A DNA stretch of 64,000 bases. Source: Azadirachta indica (taxonomy: Eukaryota > Streptophyta > Magnoliopsida > Sapindales > Meliaceae). The translations under genes and the position numbers were made by a program. The notes under the pieces are model-generated. The model did no database searches, had not been told where the DNA came from, and was given only the letters and a program-made list of their open reading frames with translations. Of this stretch, positions 25,901 through 38,700 are shown piece after piece (the first letter of the stretch is position 1; each line of letters begins with the position of its first letter). The stretch is taken from the NCBI GenBank assembly GCA_022749755.1, contig CM040445.1, positions 2,315,182 to 2,379,181 on the forward strand. The letters run 5' to 3'.

Positions 25901-26330
25901 CCCTGTTCAAGTTCAAGCATCCAGTGCAAGACCTAGATACCCAATGACTGCTGATGGGGTTGGGGCACCGGTAGGGGATCAAAGAGTGAACATGGGAGGG
26001 TTGCTGCAAGCAATTAGGCCTGATAATTTGACGGATTTGCCATCAGAGCAAAATTGGCGGCCCACAGGTCGAATGCGAGGAAGCCTCTCTGGTAAGGCAT
26101 ATGATGCTTTTAGCCAGTTGATGATTCGGCCAACCCAACCAGCTCAACCAGCAAGACTGCAATCGAATCCGGCTTCTCACCTTTCTAGCATGCCCCCCCA
26201 CCTGCAGGCATTTCTGGGAAATAGCAGGAGTTCCCATGCTCCTCAGTTGCAAACTAATCCAACTACTGAACCCACTAACACGAATGGAGGCTCTGGTATG
26301 CTGCCTGAGCGTTCTCCTGGGATGCAGTAA
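16968..26330 (+). CDS. PIAL2: PIAL2-like E4 SUMO-protein ligase (SP-RING/MIZ zinc finger)
   Basis: Sixteen exons join to 918 residues: 16968-17167, 18209-18281, 18952-19017, 19571-19636, 19721-19803, 20420-20471, 20688-20759, 21601-21668, 21759-21807, 21907-21991, 22076-22177, 22324-22375, 23651-23702, 24232-24348, 24428-25306 and 25590-26330. PIAL proteins extend SUMO chains and, in Arabidopsis, also act in transcriptional silencing. The SP-RING spans roughly 325-385, with C336, H338, C341, C359 and C362 visible (GHSCKHLQCFDF and WRCPHCNQHVC). A textbook SUMO-interacting motif, VVLDLTNDDDE, is at 438-448. The N-terminal half is the PIAL helical region; the C-terminal half is Ser/Pro/Gln-rich and probably disordered. 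PIAL1 and PIAL2 cannot be told apart with certainty. Intron 14 appears to use a GC donor, and intron 12 carries a TRIM-like element. Confidence 0.93.
22528..23446. repeat. 40-bp direct repeats bracketing the intronic retroelement
   Basis: A block beginning GGTATATTGGATCTGATGG (22528-22567) recurs as GGTGTATTGCATCTAACAG (23407-23446), with a handful of mismatches. The retroelement starts 5 bases into what would be the second copy. This suggests a tandem duplication of about 85 bp existed before the insertion. Confidence 0.6.
22617..23406 (-). mobile_element. TRIM-like miniature LTR retroelement in PIAL intron 12
   Basis: Two related direct terminal repeats occur at 22617-22817 and 23248-23406. 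The longer begins TGTTA and ends TAACA. Read on the minus strand, the sequence just inside the 5' repeat is TGGTATCAAAGCAGG (23233-23247), a good initiator-Met tRNA primer-binding site. The bases before the 3' repeat (TTGAGTTTAAGAAG) resemble a decayed polypurine tract followed by the common TGTTAGAATTAA LTR start. The flanks GGTAT and GGTGT give a 5-bp target duplication with one mismatch. The internal 430 bases encode nothing. At about 790 bp it fits terminal-repeat retrotransposons in miniature. Confidence 0.7.
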
Positions 26331-27443
26331 TGTCCTAAGGGAAGAGCGGGCACATGATGACGATGTTTCTGTACATGTGTATAGAGGATGACCAATTTTG
26401 TTTAACACGGTCACTCTGTAAAGTCGCAACGTACATCTAACCTGGTTTATGTTTTTCTTGTTTTTTGGTATGCCGCGTTAATCCAATTAGTTCGTAGGGA
26501 GAGAAATGGCCTGTAATTTTTACTGTCGAAACAATATCCGTTTATTACCACTAATGATGGATTGGGCTGGGCGGGAGACGTAGTACTTCAATTTATTGCC
26601 TTGAAATATATAAAATATATGAGATTGTAGATAATTCATGCATAGCCGAACAACTCGAGCTTGTTCTTTGAATATTTTACCGTGTAGTCAGCTCTTTCGA
26701 CGTGAATAAGACCAAACTGATTAATAATGCTGTATTCCCGAGAGATATTCTAGGTCATTTCACGCGAAGAATAGAAACTTAATAATAATATTATATTTTT
26801 TAAATGATATCTGGAGTTATTATATTCTCCGAAATGACTCGCATAGATGAAAAATTCAAACATGTTACATTACCTCGAAGCCAACCTAGAATCTTTTAAG
26901 CCTTTGACAAAGTTAATTTCACGATGTGATATGGTGAAAATGGTTTGATTTATTACTAAAATTGAAACCAACGTTCTATTACAAAAATTTTCAAAGACTT
27001 GAAGTGACTACCTATTCAAATAACTAGAATTTTAAGGTTGGTATTTGTATGCATGGATTTCACCAGTGACCAGTTGATGATCATCCGGGTCAGGTCACTA
27101 GGATTTGAACAAATGCAATTGGTATGCAATAATTTTCTCTTGCACCTTATCATGATATCTTGCATGAAATAGTTATTATCAATCCGGTTCTACGCAATCT
27201 GTAAACCTGATTGCCTGCCTGCCTGCCTGCCTGCCAGCCAGCCTTCCAGCATTTAAAAATTAGGCATAGTGCAAAAGATTATCCGCCCAAACCCATCCTT
27301 GCCCAGAAAAATGATAAGAGAAATTTTTTTACCTTCCAAAATTATGATCCATAAGCAAATATCAATAAACTGATTACAGATATTTAAATTAAAAAAAAAA
27401 AAAGTTTAGACAGAGAACAATTGGACACCAATGGTCGGCTCAA
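26331..27443. other. Spacer between convergent PIAL-type and SGT1 genes
   Basis: The spacer holds the 3' UTRs of both genes and otherwise unremarkable A/T-rich sequence. A (TGCC)n repeat lies at 27211-27243. No additional gene is seen. Confidence 0.7.
27211..27243. repeat. (TGCC)n tetranucleotide microsatellite
   Basis: About six TGCC units are followed by a few CAGC/CAGCC units. It is G/C-rich, unlike the surrounding A/T-rich DNA. Confidence 0.85.
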
Positions 27444-30400
27444 CTAGTATTCCCATTTCTTCATTTCCATACCCACAGGAGCACTACCTTCCACTTTCTT
27501 TGAACCCACATCTTTCCAGTCCGTCGAAAGTGCTGTCCCATTTGACTCCACCTGTCAATGTTGCACCAATTTTCAAACATATTTAAGTACTGTCCAAAGA
27601 ACTTATAAAAAAGAAGTTCCAAAAGAAATAGCACATTCTCCTAGCTCAAGAACCAGATGAAAGAATGATGAGGTTTTTCTCAAAAATGCAAAACATTTTA
27701 TATGTTTCTCATTGTTGCTCGACCCTTGAGCAAAACTAAATAGCCCTGGCTCAATGGCACAATCTGGCTGGCTAACCAGTATGCTATGAATAGGGAACAA
27801 GTAACAACTAACCAGTATGCTATGAATAGGGAACAAGTAACAGCACGGGGCAAGCTATGTAAGTGAAAGATTTCATAGGTTCTACAAGACAGGTGAAACA
27901 AAAGCGTAGGGGTCTCACAAAAGATTTCATCATAGCTCTTCGCATGTCCTCATCTGCATTTTGGTAGATGTCACGGAACAGCTTATTCAAAGCAGCATCA
28001 CCATCTAGTTTCTCATCTTTTTCCTGAAAAATAAAACATCACAATGGTGTCCAAGCCTTTTCTCAGTGATGAAAAGCTTTCAAGGGTATTAATGCAGACA
28101 ATTTTTTTAATTATTGTTTTGGTTAATATATTTACTTTTACATTTTTCCAGTTTATTTTTGTTGATAATCTTAAATAAGATTGTCTAATATAAATCAAGC
28201 AAGTTGCTGAGATACCTCCTTCTTCACCTCAGCTTCCAGCTTGTCCCAGTCTCTCTTGTTTTTTGAAGAGGGGTATGTGGGCCTCCGAGATGCAACTGCA
28301 GATACATGAAACCATGAGCAAACTCATTGGCTATAAAGGAAACAGTAAAGATGTCTTTTATCAAGTAGATTATTTTGGATGCAAGACAAATATTACTCTA
28401 TCTATAGTGACAATGTTTCTTTATACTGCATAAAACATCAAACGATTGAAATTTCACAAATTTCAGTATAAGTTATAAGAGTATGTTGCCTACCTGATGG
28501 TACATTTACTTTCAGCGGAACTGTAATTTCCTTGCTATATTCAAGAGAAGTCCAGTTAATAAGTTCAGCTTTCACAAGATGGATTTCAACTTTTGTTGAC
28601 AATACTTCGTATCTGCACTTCTTTGGTATTATCTGTTTTTCCAGAAAACAAAAACTGGTAAATTTACTAACTCGAAAGAATTGCAAAGTCACAGTTGTCT
28701 AATAGTCCCAGGGAAAGAGTCATGCCAATAAACTCACATGGAGCAAAAAGGGGATACAAAAAGCATTAAATGGAAAAAACAACTTTTTCCGCACACGCAG
28801 GTGAGGAAATTGTACAGGGGCAGAAAGCAAACATGGCCACAAACTAAAACAAAAGGAAAAGAGAATGATAGCTGTGGATGAAGGCATTATTAAAAAATAT
28901 GTATTTACATAATCACCTTTCCAAACAATCTGGGTTGAAAATGATACAGATCTTGACCAGGGACATCAATGGTAACACTCAACTGTAAGAAAGTAAAAAT
29001 AATTAAATTATAATAAGTGCTATTAATTATTCTAAGATAAACTAACAGAGCTACTCGCTAGTTCAAACAAGAATGAAACTTAGTAAAAATTAAAATGGAT
29101 ACTTTTAACAAAAAGATTTAGAAGTTAAACGTACAATCTGTTCCCCAAAATCAACAGCCACGTATTTTCCTGGTATTCCTTTTGCAAAAACAGTCACGAC
29201 GACTTCCTTTGGCTTCTGGTAGTATTCATGTCTGTACAATAACCAACTTTTAAATATCTTTATATTACAGCAAGGGTAACAAAAGGTGTTACTGCAACAG
29301 AAATGCCAGTGCTAGTGGATGTTACAAATGTCAGAGAATTATTAATAGGGAGAATGCCCATTACCCCCCTGCTTTTTGAGTTGATGCCCTTTTACCCCCG
29401 ATATTTTCTTTAATATCTCATCACCCCCCTGAATTCCGATTTTGCCCTTTAATATTTCAAATATTTTTGATTTCACTATTTTATAAATCAATTAAACTGA
29501 AGGCAAAATTGGAAAAAAAAAGAATCGGGGGGTGTGAGATATTAGAAAAAGTATAGAGGGATAATGGGGTATTTGCTGAAAAAGCAGGGGGGTTAATGGG
29601 CATTCTCCCTTATTAATAAGGGTGAAATGCATAGTAAATTAAGAAAACAAAGTAATGAAAGAAAATGTTAAGTACCTATATTTTGGCTTGGCTGATGAGA
29701 TTGACTCTGGAAAAGGTGTAGTGCTTGCTGGGAAATTTGATGTCAAGGGCTTGGCCAGAACGTTGGTCTCTTCTGGACAGACATCTAAAGTCTATCAAAT
29801 TCACAGATAGTAGACATGTCTATAATAAAATTTAAAAACCCCCATCCCAAACATTTCTGCACTCATTTTAAATGTTCAGGTCTGTTTCCTAACCAATGTT
29901 TACAGTACTAGTTAAATAGTTATTCTATAGTCTAAACTGGAACAAGCACATACCTGCAATATGCTTATCACATTCTTCAATCAACTTGGTAAATCTTGAA
30001 TCATTTTGTGCTAAGGAGGCACCTTTTTCAAGAGATGCCTTGGAAGTGTGGTATTCTTCAAGCTTCAAACAGGCAGTGCTGTAACATAGAATTGGAAAAT
30101 CAGCAAATCAAAATCTCAAGTAATTGATATAAAGTAGTTCACTCCAATATCACAGAAAAGTCAATCACAGGATCCAAAGACACGGCCATAAATGCAATGT
30201 GTCAAACATTGCTTCACATTACCCAGATAACATTTTTCTCAAGAATTTACTAAATACTAACCATAAAGGCATACACAATAAAATACATTAAGGTTGTCTT
30301 ATTCTTTAGGAAAATCCAAAAGACCGGCATCTCCAATTCTATTTAATTCCAATTTCAGAGTTCAAGTTCCATGCTACAAACACAAGGTAAAAGGAAAAAT

Positions 30401-30893
30401 AATAGAGCTTAAGGAAGAGCAAACCAACAATGAAGACAAACATAAATTTAAAATTACAATAATATCACCAGAGTAGAAAACACTCACCCCTTACGCAGAT
30501 AGGCCTTAGCCATCGTTGGGTCCAACTCAATTGCTTTGTTTGCATCGTTAACAGCCTCTGCTCAACATTATTTCACATTAAACATGAACAGGAGTCAATC
30601 ACATTATCATAAGCGACGAAAAAATTGCAGAAACGGAAAACAGAAAAAACTTTAACGCTAAGGGGTTGCCAACCCAAAATTGTTCTTTTGAGCCAATAAA
30701 AAAAGAAAAAGAAAAACAGACAATAGCAGTTACCAGTCAAGTTGTTGAGTTTGATATTGGCCTGGGCTCTGTCAGCAAAAAGATCAGCGTTGTTGGGATC
30801 AAAGTCAACGGCTTTCGTAAAGTAATCAACGGCGAGTCCAAACTCATCGTCTAAAAACGCTTCTTTAGCGTTCTCAGCAGATTCACTAGCCAT
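27444..30893 (-). CDS. SGT1: SGT1 co-chaperone (TPR-CS-SGS protein)
   Basis: Ten exons on the minus strand join to 352 residues: 30734-30893, 30488-30557, 29954-30078, 29676-29784, 29135-29231, 28917-28982, 28494-28632, 28216-28295, 27919-28023 and 27444-27551. SGT1 links HSP90, RAR1 and SCF ubiquitin ligases, and stabilises NLR immune receptors. Three TPR-type repeats occupy about residues 1-115 (start MASESAENAKEAF). The CS domain, the HSP90-binding p23-like fold, covers about 157-245 (HEYYQKPKEVVVTVFAKG through VEIHLVKAELINW). The C-terminal SGS domain runs from about 262 to the end, with RRPTYPSSKNKRDWDKLEA and the terminal MEMKKWEY. All exons are intact and length is normal for plants. 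An intron between exons 4 and 5 carries a Mutator-type MITE, and the last intron has a 36-bp tandem duplication. Confidence 0.97.
27772..27842. repeat. 36-bp perfect tandem duplication in the last SGT1 intron
   Basis: The unit starting CTAACCAGTATGCTATGAAT occurs twice head to tail (27772-27807 and 27808-27842), essentially without mismatches, so it is probably recent. Confidence 0.95.
29339..29618. mobile_element. Mutator-type MITE (262 bp) with 9-bp target-site duplication
   Basis: The element spans 29348-29609 and lies in an SGT1 intron. Its ends are near-perfect inverted repeats of about 30 bases: GGGAGAATGCCCATTACCCC on the left, and on the right, read on the minus strand, GGGAGAATGCCCATTAACCC, both continuing into CCTGCTTTTT. 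The 9-mer TTATTAATA directly flanks both ends (29339-29347 and 29610-29618). A perfect 9-bp duplication is the hallmark of Mutator-like elements. The interior has no coding capacity and is itself partly self-complementary. Confidence 0.88.
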
Positions 30894-32709
30894 TTTCACT
30901 GCTATAAGCGTCAATAACAGCTACAACACAATAAAAATACGAACTTTTTTCAACTTAAGCGAAAAATCAAGTGTGCGTGGGGAATTTATGCATGTACATT
31001 ATACAGGGAGAAACCATTCCGATACCTAAACCAATAAGCTTACTTGGTTTCTAGAGATCTCTATTCTGACGCAGCGACTTGATTTGAGACGTCTACAGTT
31101 CAAGTACAGTCATTCTTCCAGTTTCTAGTTAACCAGTTTTGATAAATAAGGGAGAATGCTTATTGGACCTGCTTTTTTTATTAACGTTTCGTTACTTTTA
31201 TATATTTTTTTAATATTTTATCACTCTTAATTTTTATTTTTTTATTTTATTTTTTAATTTAATTAATTTATAAATAATAAAATTAAAAATAATTATAAAT
31301 ACTAAAATATAAAATTAAAATTTAAAAGAGTAATAAAATATCTAAAAAAATATAAAAAATAATAAAATATTAACTAAAAAATAGAAAAATAATAATTATT
31401 CACCCAATAATTAATTAAAAAACGATTAATTATTTATTTACATAAATTAAAGGATTAATACTATTTGGATCCCTGCGGTTTATATGTTAGTAAAATGTAG
31501 ACATAGTTTGTCTTTTTATATGAAACCGATCCTTAACAATAACAATTAACTGCTACAAAACGACCATATTACGCTTCGTGTTAATTTGGAATTTTGACAA
31601 TCCCACAATTAGCTAGTCTACTTTAACATTTTTATATATAAACTTTTAAAATCAAAGTAATTTCATACTTCATATTTTTATAAATGATTGTGTAAATATT
31701 ATTTTTATTTTATAAGTATGTAATAAACAAAAATTTACAAGAATAATTTTAAAATTATAATTAAATTTAAATGATATTAAATAAATTGATTTTAAATATC
31801 TATATGTAATTTTAGATAAAAAATTTTAACTTAATTTTATTTAAATTTAACTCTTAAAGATTTAGTGTTAAATTAAATAAAAAAATCTTTAACATAACTA
31901 AAATTGAATTAGATTGAGTATATTATGAGGAAAAAAACACATATAACTTAAAATTTAAAGAGATATTTAAATAATTATAATAAAATTAGAACTTTTTTTT
32001 ATTACAAATGAATTATCATACTTTTATTTATAAAATTATAAAAATGTAAGTACTCAATTTTTAAATTTTTAAAAATTTTTAAGTATATAAAAAATAAATC
32101 AAAGTCTATGTGAGCAAAATTTGAAATTTGTATATTTCTAGTACAAGTTGTACTATTTTAACACCAATTAATAATTAATGATAAATTTAATTTATATTTA
32201 TTTAATATTTATTCAAAACTATAAATTAACATATAACTGTGAAGACATTAAAAAGTGGAATACGTTTGTATCTTTAAAGAGTAAAGATATTAATTGTAAA
32301 GGTAGATTTAACAAAATTGGATGGTACGACACTCTTAAGGGTCAGAAGAGAGGAAGTAAGTGTATTTTTTCAGATACTTTCTCTTTAGTTGATGAAGTCT
32401 GACATTTGAGGGTAGGTATGTGTTAAAACCGCATAAATAAATAATAATTATTAATATGGAATTTCTGGTAAAGGAAGATAAGAAAGAAAAAAAAAAATTA
32501 AAAGTGCTTTTATAATTAAGATCGCTGTTAGTCGCGAATCGACGAACAATGTAAACAGTATTTTATGGTCTAACACGATCTTTAACGGTTCAGTTATCTG
32601 GAAGTAAACTTCCTAATCGCCAGCTCAAGTAGAGAGAACGTAACTCGGTCAGACTGACTCGCCCATTCGAATTTTGATCGGGAGTTACATCTACTAACAA
32701 ACTCTGCCA
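30894..32709. other. Divergent spacer between SGT1 and the WD40 gene
   Basis: About 1.8 kb separate the start codons. The middle is very A/T-rich and includes a decayed MITE (31150-31405). Short open frames around 32178-32402 have low complexity and no recognisable domain. Both gene-proximal ends are presumably promoters. Confidence 0.65.
31150..31405. mobile_element. Older, decayed relative of the SGT1-intron MITE
   Basis: The left end GGGAGAATGCTTATTGGACC and the following CTGCTTTTTTT match the intronic MITE. The right end, read on the minus strand, is GGGTGAATAATTATT. Length (256 bp) and internal order of blocks also match, but C/G positions have largely become T/A. The flanking nonamers GATAAATAA and AATAATTAA agree at 7 of 9 positions, consistent with an eroded Mutator-type duplication. 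Confidence 0.6.
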
Positions 32710-35700
32710 ATGAAGTGCCGATCCGTGGCATGCATATGGTCGGGCACGCCTCCGGCTCACCGAGTCACAGCCACCGCGGCACTGAGCCAACCGCCGACTC
32801 TTTATACTGGTGGATCCGATGGCTCCATACTCTGGTGGACCTTCTCCGAGTCACAACCTCATTCCAATTTGGTAATTCAACTAAATTTGTATCTGTTTTG
32901 GTTTCTCTCTGGATTTCTATTGTATTGTATGAATTTGTCGCCCACCTGATTTATATTAAATGGTTTGACGCATAGTTCAGTACTTGATGTTAGGTTCAGT
33001 TATTTAGAGTGTTCTGGCTTGTTTCGGTTGTCTTCGTCGGCGACCAAACAAGTTATTTGCTTGCATATAAGCTGAATGCGTTCCTCTAATGAGTAAATTC
33101 TCTCAACTTCTGTATTTAACTGAATATAAACTCAGTTTTTAGTTTCTTTGGTCTCAGATGGGTTTGTTTCTAATTTGATATTACGCCACTTGATTTCTGA
33201 GAAAATGTGGAAGACAAAACAGATATATATTGTGAAGTTTAAGTCATATGATAGCGGTATTATGTTTGCTTTTGAAAAATAAATGTAAAAACGCAACATG
33301 GGTTATATAGTTTCAACAGTTCAAATTTAGTAGATACTTTTAGTTTGTATTTTGTTGGTTCCTTGCATTCCTATAAAGGTAAATAATTCAAGTAATGCTA
33401 GAGTGTCACTACATTTTCTTGGCAATCAAACTAGCAGTTGCCAGTTGTTTCTTAGCATCTATTGGTCACTATGATTGCTAATTGAATTCTATTGTCATTA
33501 GTTTCCAAAATGATATTTAAATTTGGCATCTAAGTTTTGAGAGCACATCTAGCAAAATTTTTGTTTCACAGGAAACCAAACCGATTGCTATGTTGTGCGG
33601 CCATTCTGCGGCAATAACCGATCTTGGCATTTGTCATCCTGCTGTGGTCTCATGTGATGGAAAGACAGAAAATTCTAGTAATTGCATGGACAACTCTTCC
33701 TTAGGTAATGGTGCCTTAATAAGTGCCTGTACTGATGGTGTTTTGTGCATCTGGAGCAGAAGCAGTGGACACTGCAGACGCAGAAGAAAACTGCCTCCCT
33801 GGGTTGGCAGCCCTTCAATTATTTGTACACTGCCCTCAAACCTGCGATATGTATGTATCGGATGTTGTTTCATTGATGCTACTGAGTTATCTCAGCATCA
33901 TTTGTTTGATTCCATTGAAGGGGATGTAGTTTCTGAGGATAAAGAGGTTCAAACCAGAAAACACCCAAAGTGCACTGTGGTTATAGTTGATACCTATGGT
34001 CTTACCATTGTTCAAACAGTTTTTCACGGGAATTTATCAATTGGACCGTTGAAGTTTATGGCTGTTGTTTCATTGGGTGAGAACAGGGAGAGGCATTCTG
34101 CTCTGATGGTTGATACATTTGGCAGGCTACAATTGGTTCCAATATCAAAGGAGTCTCACCTAGATGGGAAGGAGGGGACTGGATTGCATAAAAGTTCTTC
34201 ACATTTGAATATGGCTATTTGGGCAAATGGAGTAGTTGAGGGAGGACATGTTGTGTCAGTTGCAACCTGTGGGAATATCATCGCTCTTGTGCTAAAAGAT
34301 CGCTGCATATTTAGGCTGTTGGGAAATGGTGCTACAATTGGAGAAATTTCGTTTGCGGACAATCTCTTTTGCCATGAAGGTGAGTCTACTCACTTACATG
34401 CAACAGGGGGCATGTTTCTTAAAAGTGGTGATGCTGAGAAAACTGGGAATGCCAGTGAAGCCCATAGGACATTTTTAGAAAAATTTGCAGCATGGAATGA
34501 TAAAGGGTCTGCAATTATTTATGCTATATCATATATGAATGACAATTTTGAGTGCCAACCTCATTGTGAGATTCCAGCTGTTTCTTATCCTCCTGATGTC
34601 AGATATTCCATTCGTTTCGTTCAAATGAGCCTTTATCTTTTGCGTATTGAGTCAGTTTGCTTTCATCTTGAAGAAGCTTCCCAATGGAGACCGCATGTCA
34701 CAGTCTGGTCTTTATGTCAGAATCATGATGGCCATGGAAATCTCTGCCAGCAGTGCACAATGGTTGGAGAAGACTTTTCTTTTGTCGATTGGGTTAATAA
34801 CTCTACCTTGCTTAATGAAATTGAGGGCTCTTACAGTGAGAAGACCAATTTGACATTTTGGCAAGACACTGTTGCTTGTTTAGATCATGCAGATCGTAGA
34901 CAAGTAGATGGTGGAAGTGATGGTTTAGTGCACAAGAGGAAGATTGTATCATCTTCCATGGTTATTTCAGAAAATTGCTATGCTCCTTATGCTATTGTGT
35001 ATGGCTTCTTCACCGGTGACATAGAGGTTTTGCGATTTGACTGCTTTGAGGGGCTTAGTTCTCCTGGCACAAGTACTCAGCTAGAAGTGGATTCACCTGT
35101 ATCCAGACAATGTTTCTTGGGGCACACAGGAGCTGTACTGTGTTTGGCCGCACATCGGATGGTGGGCACTGCCAAAGGATGGAGTTTCAATCAGGTTTTA
35201 ATTTCTGGAAGCATGGATTGCACTATCCGTATATGGGATCTGGTCACTGGGAATCTTATCACAGTCATGCACCACCATGTAGGTCCAGTGCGCCAAATAA
35301 TTCTTTCTCCTCCTCGGACTGAACATCCGTGGAGTGACTGCTTTCTGTCTGTTGGGGATGACTTCTCCGTTGCTCTTGTTTCTCTTGAAACTTTGAGGGT
35401 GGAGAGAATGTTTCCTGGACATCCGAATTATCCTGCAAAAGTTGTCTGGGATGGCCCAAGAGGTTATATTGCATGCCTCTGCCGGGACCATTCAAGAACA
35501 TCTGATGCTATTGATGTTTTATTCATTTGGGATGTAAAAACTGGTGCTCGAGAGCGGATCCTCCGTGGAACAGCTTCTCATTCAATGTTTGATCATTTCT
35601 ATAAAGGCATCAGTATGAATTCCATTTCTGGCTCTGTGTTGAATGGGAATACTTCAGTTTCATCGTTACTTCTTCCAACACATGAAGATGAGAGAGGGGT

Positions 35701-38700
35701 CACTTTATCTAATACTACGGAGGCCAATACTTCCCAAGCTCATGTTCGTAAAGGAAATTCAGGAAAATTATCTCCAGACACTCAATTTGGTATTCGAAGG
35801 AAAAAACAACCGATCAAATGCTCTTGCCCATATCCTGGTATTGCTACCTTGAGTTTTGACCTTGCATCGTTAATGTTTCCTTATCAGGCACACGAGTCCA
35901 CGGCAAAGAACAGTGATAAACAAGAAATTTTCAATATGAAGAGACAGGGAACTGAGACTCCGTGCCCCAACTCTGTACCTGTTGATGATGGTTCTGATGT
36001 GCATGGGATGTCATCTGATATTACGGAAGAACATACCCCGATTAAATTACTTGAAGAATATATACTTCGATTTAGCTTGTCATTTTTGCATTTGTGGAAT
36101 GTAGACAGTGATCTTGATAGGTTGCTAATAACAGACATGAAGCTAAAGAGACCAGGAAACTTTATTGTAGCTTCTGGGTTGCAAGGGGAAAAGGGGTCCT
36201 TGACTTTGACATTTCCTGGTACAAAAGCTAGTCTTGAGGTATATTAGATAGACTGTTTTCAATTTTGATCTGTTTTCTTATTTGACTTGATTTCAAATGT
36301 ATGAGATTTTGATTATTTCAGCTCTGGAAATCATCATCAGAGTTTTGTGCAATGAGGTCACTGACAATGGTATCGCTTGCACAGCGCATGATTAGCTTGT
36401 TTCCTCCTAGTTCAGCAGCTAGCAGGTATGACACTTTTTACCAAGAAGCACTGCATCTGCTTGGTCTACTCTCTTAATAATTGTCACATTTAATATTACC
36501 ATTTATTGTAGCCTGATAAGGTTAGAGTTATCTTTCCTCTTTTTTTCTGTCGGCTTTCAATTTAGGACTAGTTGAGTTGAGAATAGAGGCTGGAATTGCG
36601 GGAATACTGTGTTGGGAAGGTATGATTGCAAAATATCAATAGCTATGCGGTATTATTCCATTGAAAGTTGGTGGCTATATAACTTTTGGCTGATATTGAA
36701 GTCAGTGTGGGAACAAATTCTTGTCATGATTGCATCAATTTCTTGGTTTAATAATGCTATGGATCAATTTTACTGTTTAAACACGGTCTCTAATGTACTA
36801 ACTGCTTTCTGTTATGACTCCTTAAATTAATGTGTTAAGTGGAAAATGAGAAATATTCGTTCTCATTGAATGTTATTTGTTAGGTTTAGGAACCTTCAAA
36901 GGCAGACACTGTAGAGTAGAACTTCAAAGCTAGACACTGTATGGTAGGACTGCAATTTACCTCCCTATATTGCAATGGTGACAGCATAGTTGTTTTCTCT
37001 TGGTTTATTCTTTTGATGCTGTTATGTATTTCGTAGTTTGTAATCCTCCTCTATAAGGTTAATACAATGCTGCAGTGGATCCCTTAAATATTACTTTTGT
37101 GTTTGAGATGAGCATACATGATTTATTTCATTTATTAAAAGACATGTACTCTTCATTGCTTACATTGCTGACTTTTTATTTGATGGGTCTTGTTTGCAGT
37201 GCGTTAGCAGCCTTCTATACTCGAAATTTTGCTGAAAAATTTCCAGATATAAAGCCTCCTTTGCTTCAGGTCTCACATTATGCTAATTATATGATATTGA
37301 CTGTCTTTGTTTTATGATCTAAGTGTTTGTCAGAAATTTTCACTTCATTCTTTTCATAATCTAAAATTACTTAGTTGGCAAGATTCCTTATATTTTAGTT
37401 AGTATGGTTATTTCTGTGTGATTTATTCTCATTGTCTCTTTTTTTGCTTAACAGCTATTAGTGAGTTTCTGGCAAGATGCAAGTGAACATGTACGTATGG
37501 CTGCACGCTCTTTATTTCACTGTGCTGCCTCAAGAGCAATTCCACCCCCTTTATGTAGTCCAAAAGTAGCTGCTGATGCAAAACATGGGAGGTCAATATC
37601 CACAACTGGAGATAATGAACATGACAATTCAAACATAGAGGGAATAGCTGCAAATGAATCAGAGTCTGACTTGTCACCAGAAACACAAGGAATTTCGCAG
37701 GTTGAGGAATCTAAAGTACTTGCATGGTTGGAATCATTTGAAGTGCAAGATTGGATATCTTGTGTTGGGGGAACAAGTCAAGATGCAATGACATCTCATA
37801 TAATTGTTGCAGCAGCATTGGCTATTTGGTACCCTAGCCTTGTGAAACCAACTCTTGCCATGCTGGTTGTTCATCCTTTGGTGAAGTTGGTTATGGCAAT
37901 GAATGAGAAATATAGTTCAACTGCAGCAGAGCTTCTTGCAGAAGGTATGGAGGGTACATGGAGGGCATGCATTGGTTCTGAAATACCTCGTTTAATTGGG
38001 GATATATTCTTCCAGATAGAGTGTGTAAGTAGTTCATCAGCCAACTCAGCTGGACAACATCCAGCTGTACCAGCGTCAATTCGGGAGACTTTGGTCGGAA
38101 CTCTTCTTCCGAGTCTAGCAACAGCTGATATTCCAGGTTTTCTAACTGTTGTAGAAAGCCAAATCTGGTCTACTGCCTCTGATTCACCTGTCCACCTGGT
38201 GTCTCTCATGACTGTCATCAGGGTTGTGCGTGGTTCTCCAAGAAGCGTAGCTCAGTACCTTGATAAGGTTAGGAATCCAATTTCAATTTGGTAACATGTA
38301 GTCCATCTCTGATGTAAAGTAAATTAGAGAGCATGTGAAAATGCATGATGTAGAAATTCCGTCATTGGGCACAATGAAGGACAAATGGTTCAGCAACATT
38401 TGTTCCACGAATTCTTTCTTTTTAATTAATATCCTTTTTTGATTATTCATTTTCTTCTGATTTCACTATATTATTTTAGATCCCTGAAAGTTAAACTGCT
38501 TCTCTTTTTCCTTTTGCTTTTCAATTAAATGATTTTGATATGCATACGTCAGTTGTTTGCAGTGCTGCAACCATGGTTACCTTTATGTGACATTTGGACA
38601 GATTTGCAGGTGGTTAAATTTATTTTACAAACTATGGACCCTGGAAACTCGGTCATTCGGAGAACTTGCCTCCAAAGTTCCATGACAGTGTTAAAGGAAG

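Noticed and set aside
33634..36138. Several long minus-strand open frames inside the WD40 gene
   Set aside because: They are antisense shadows of the 2.67 kb coding exon, with no family resemblance.
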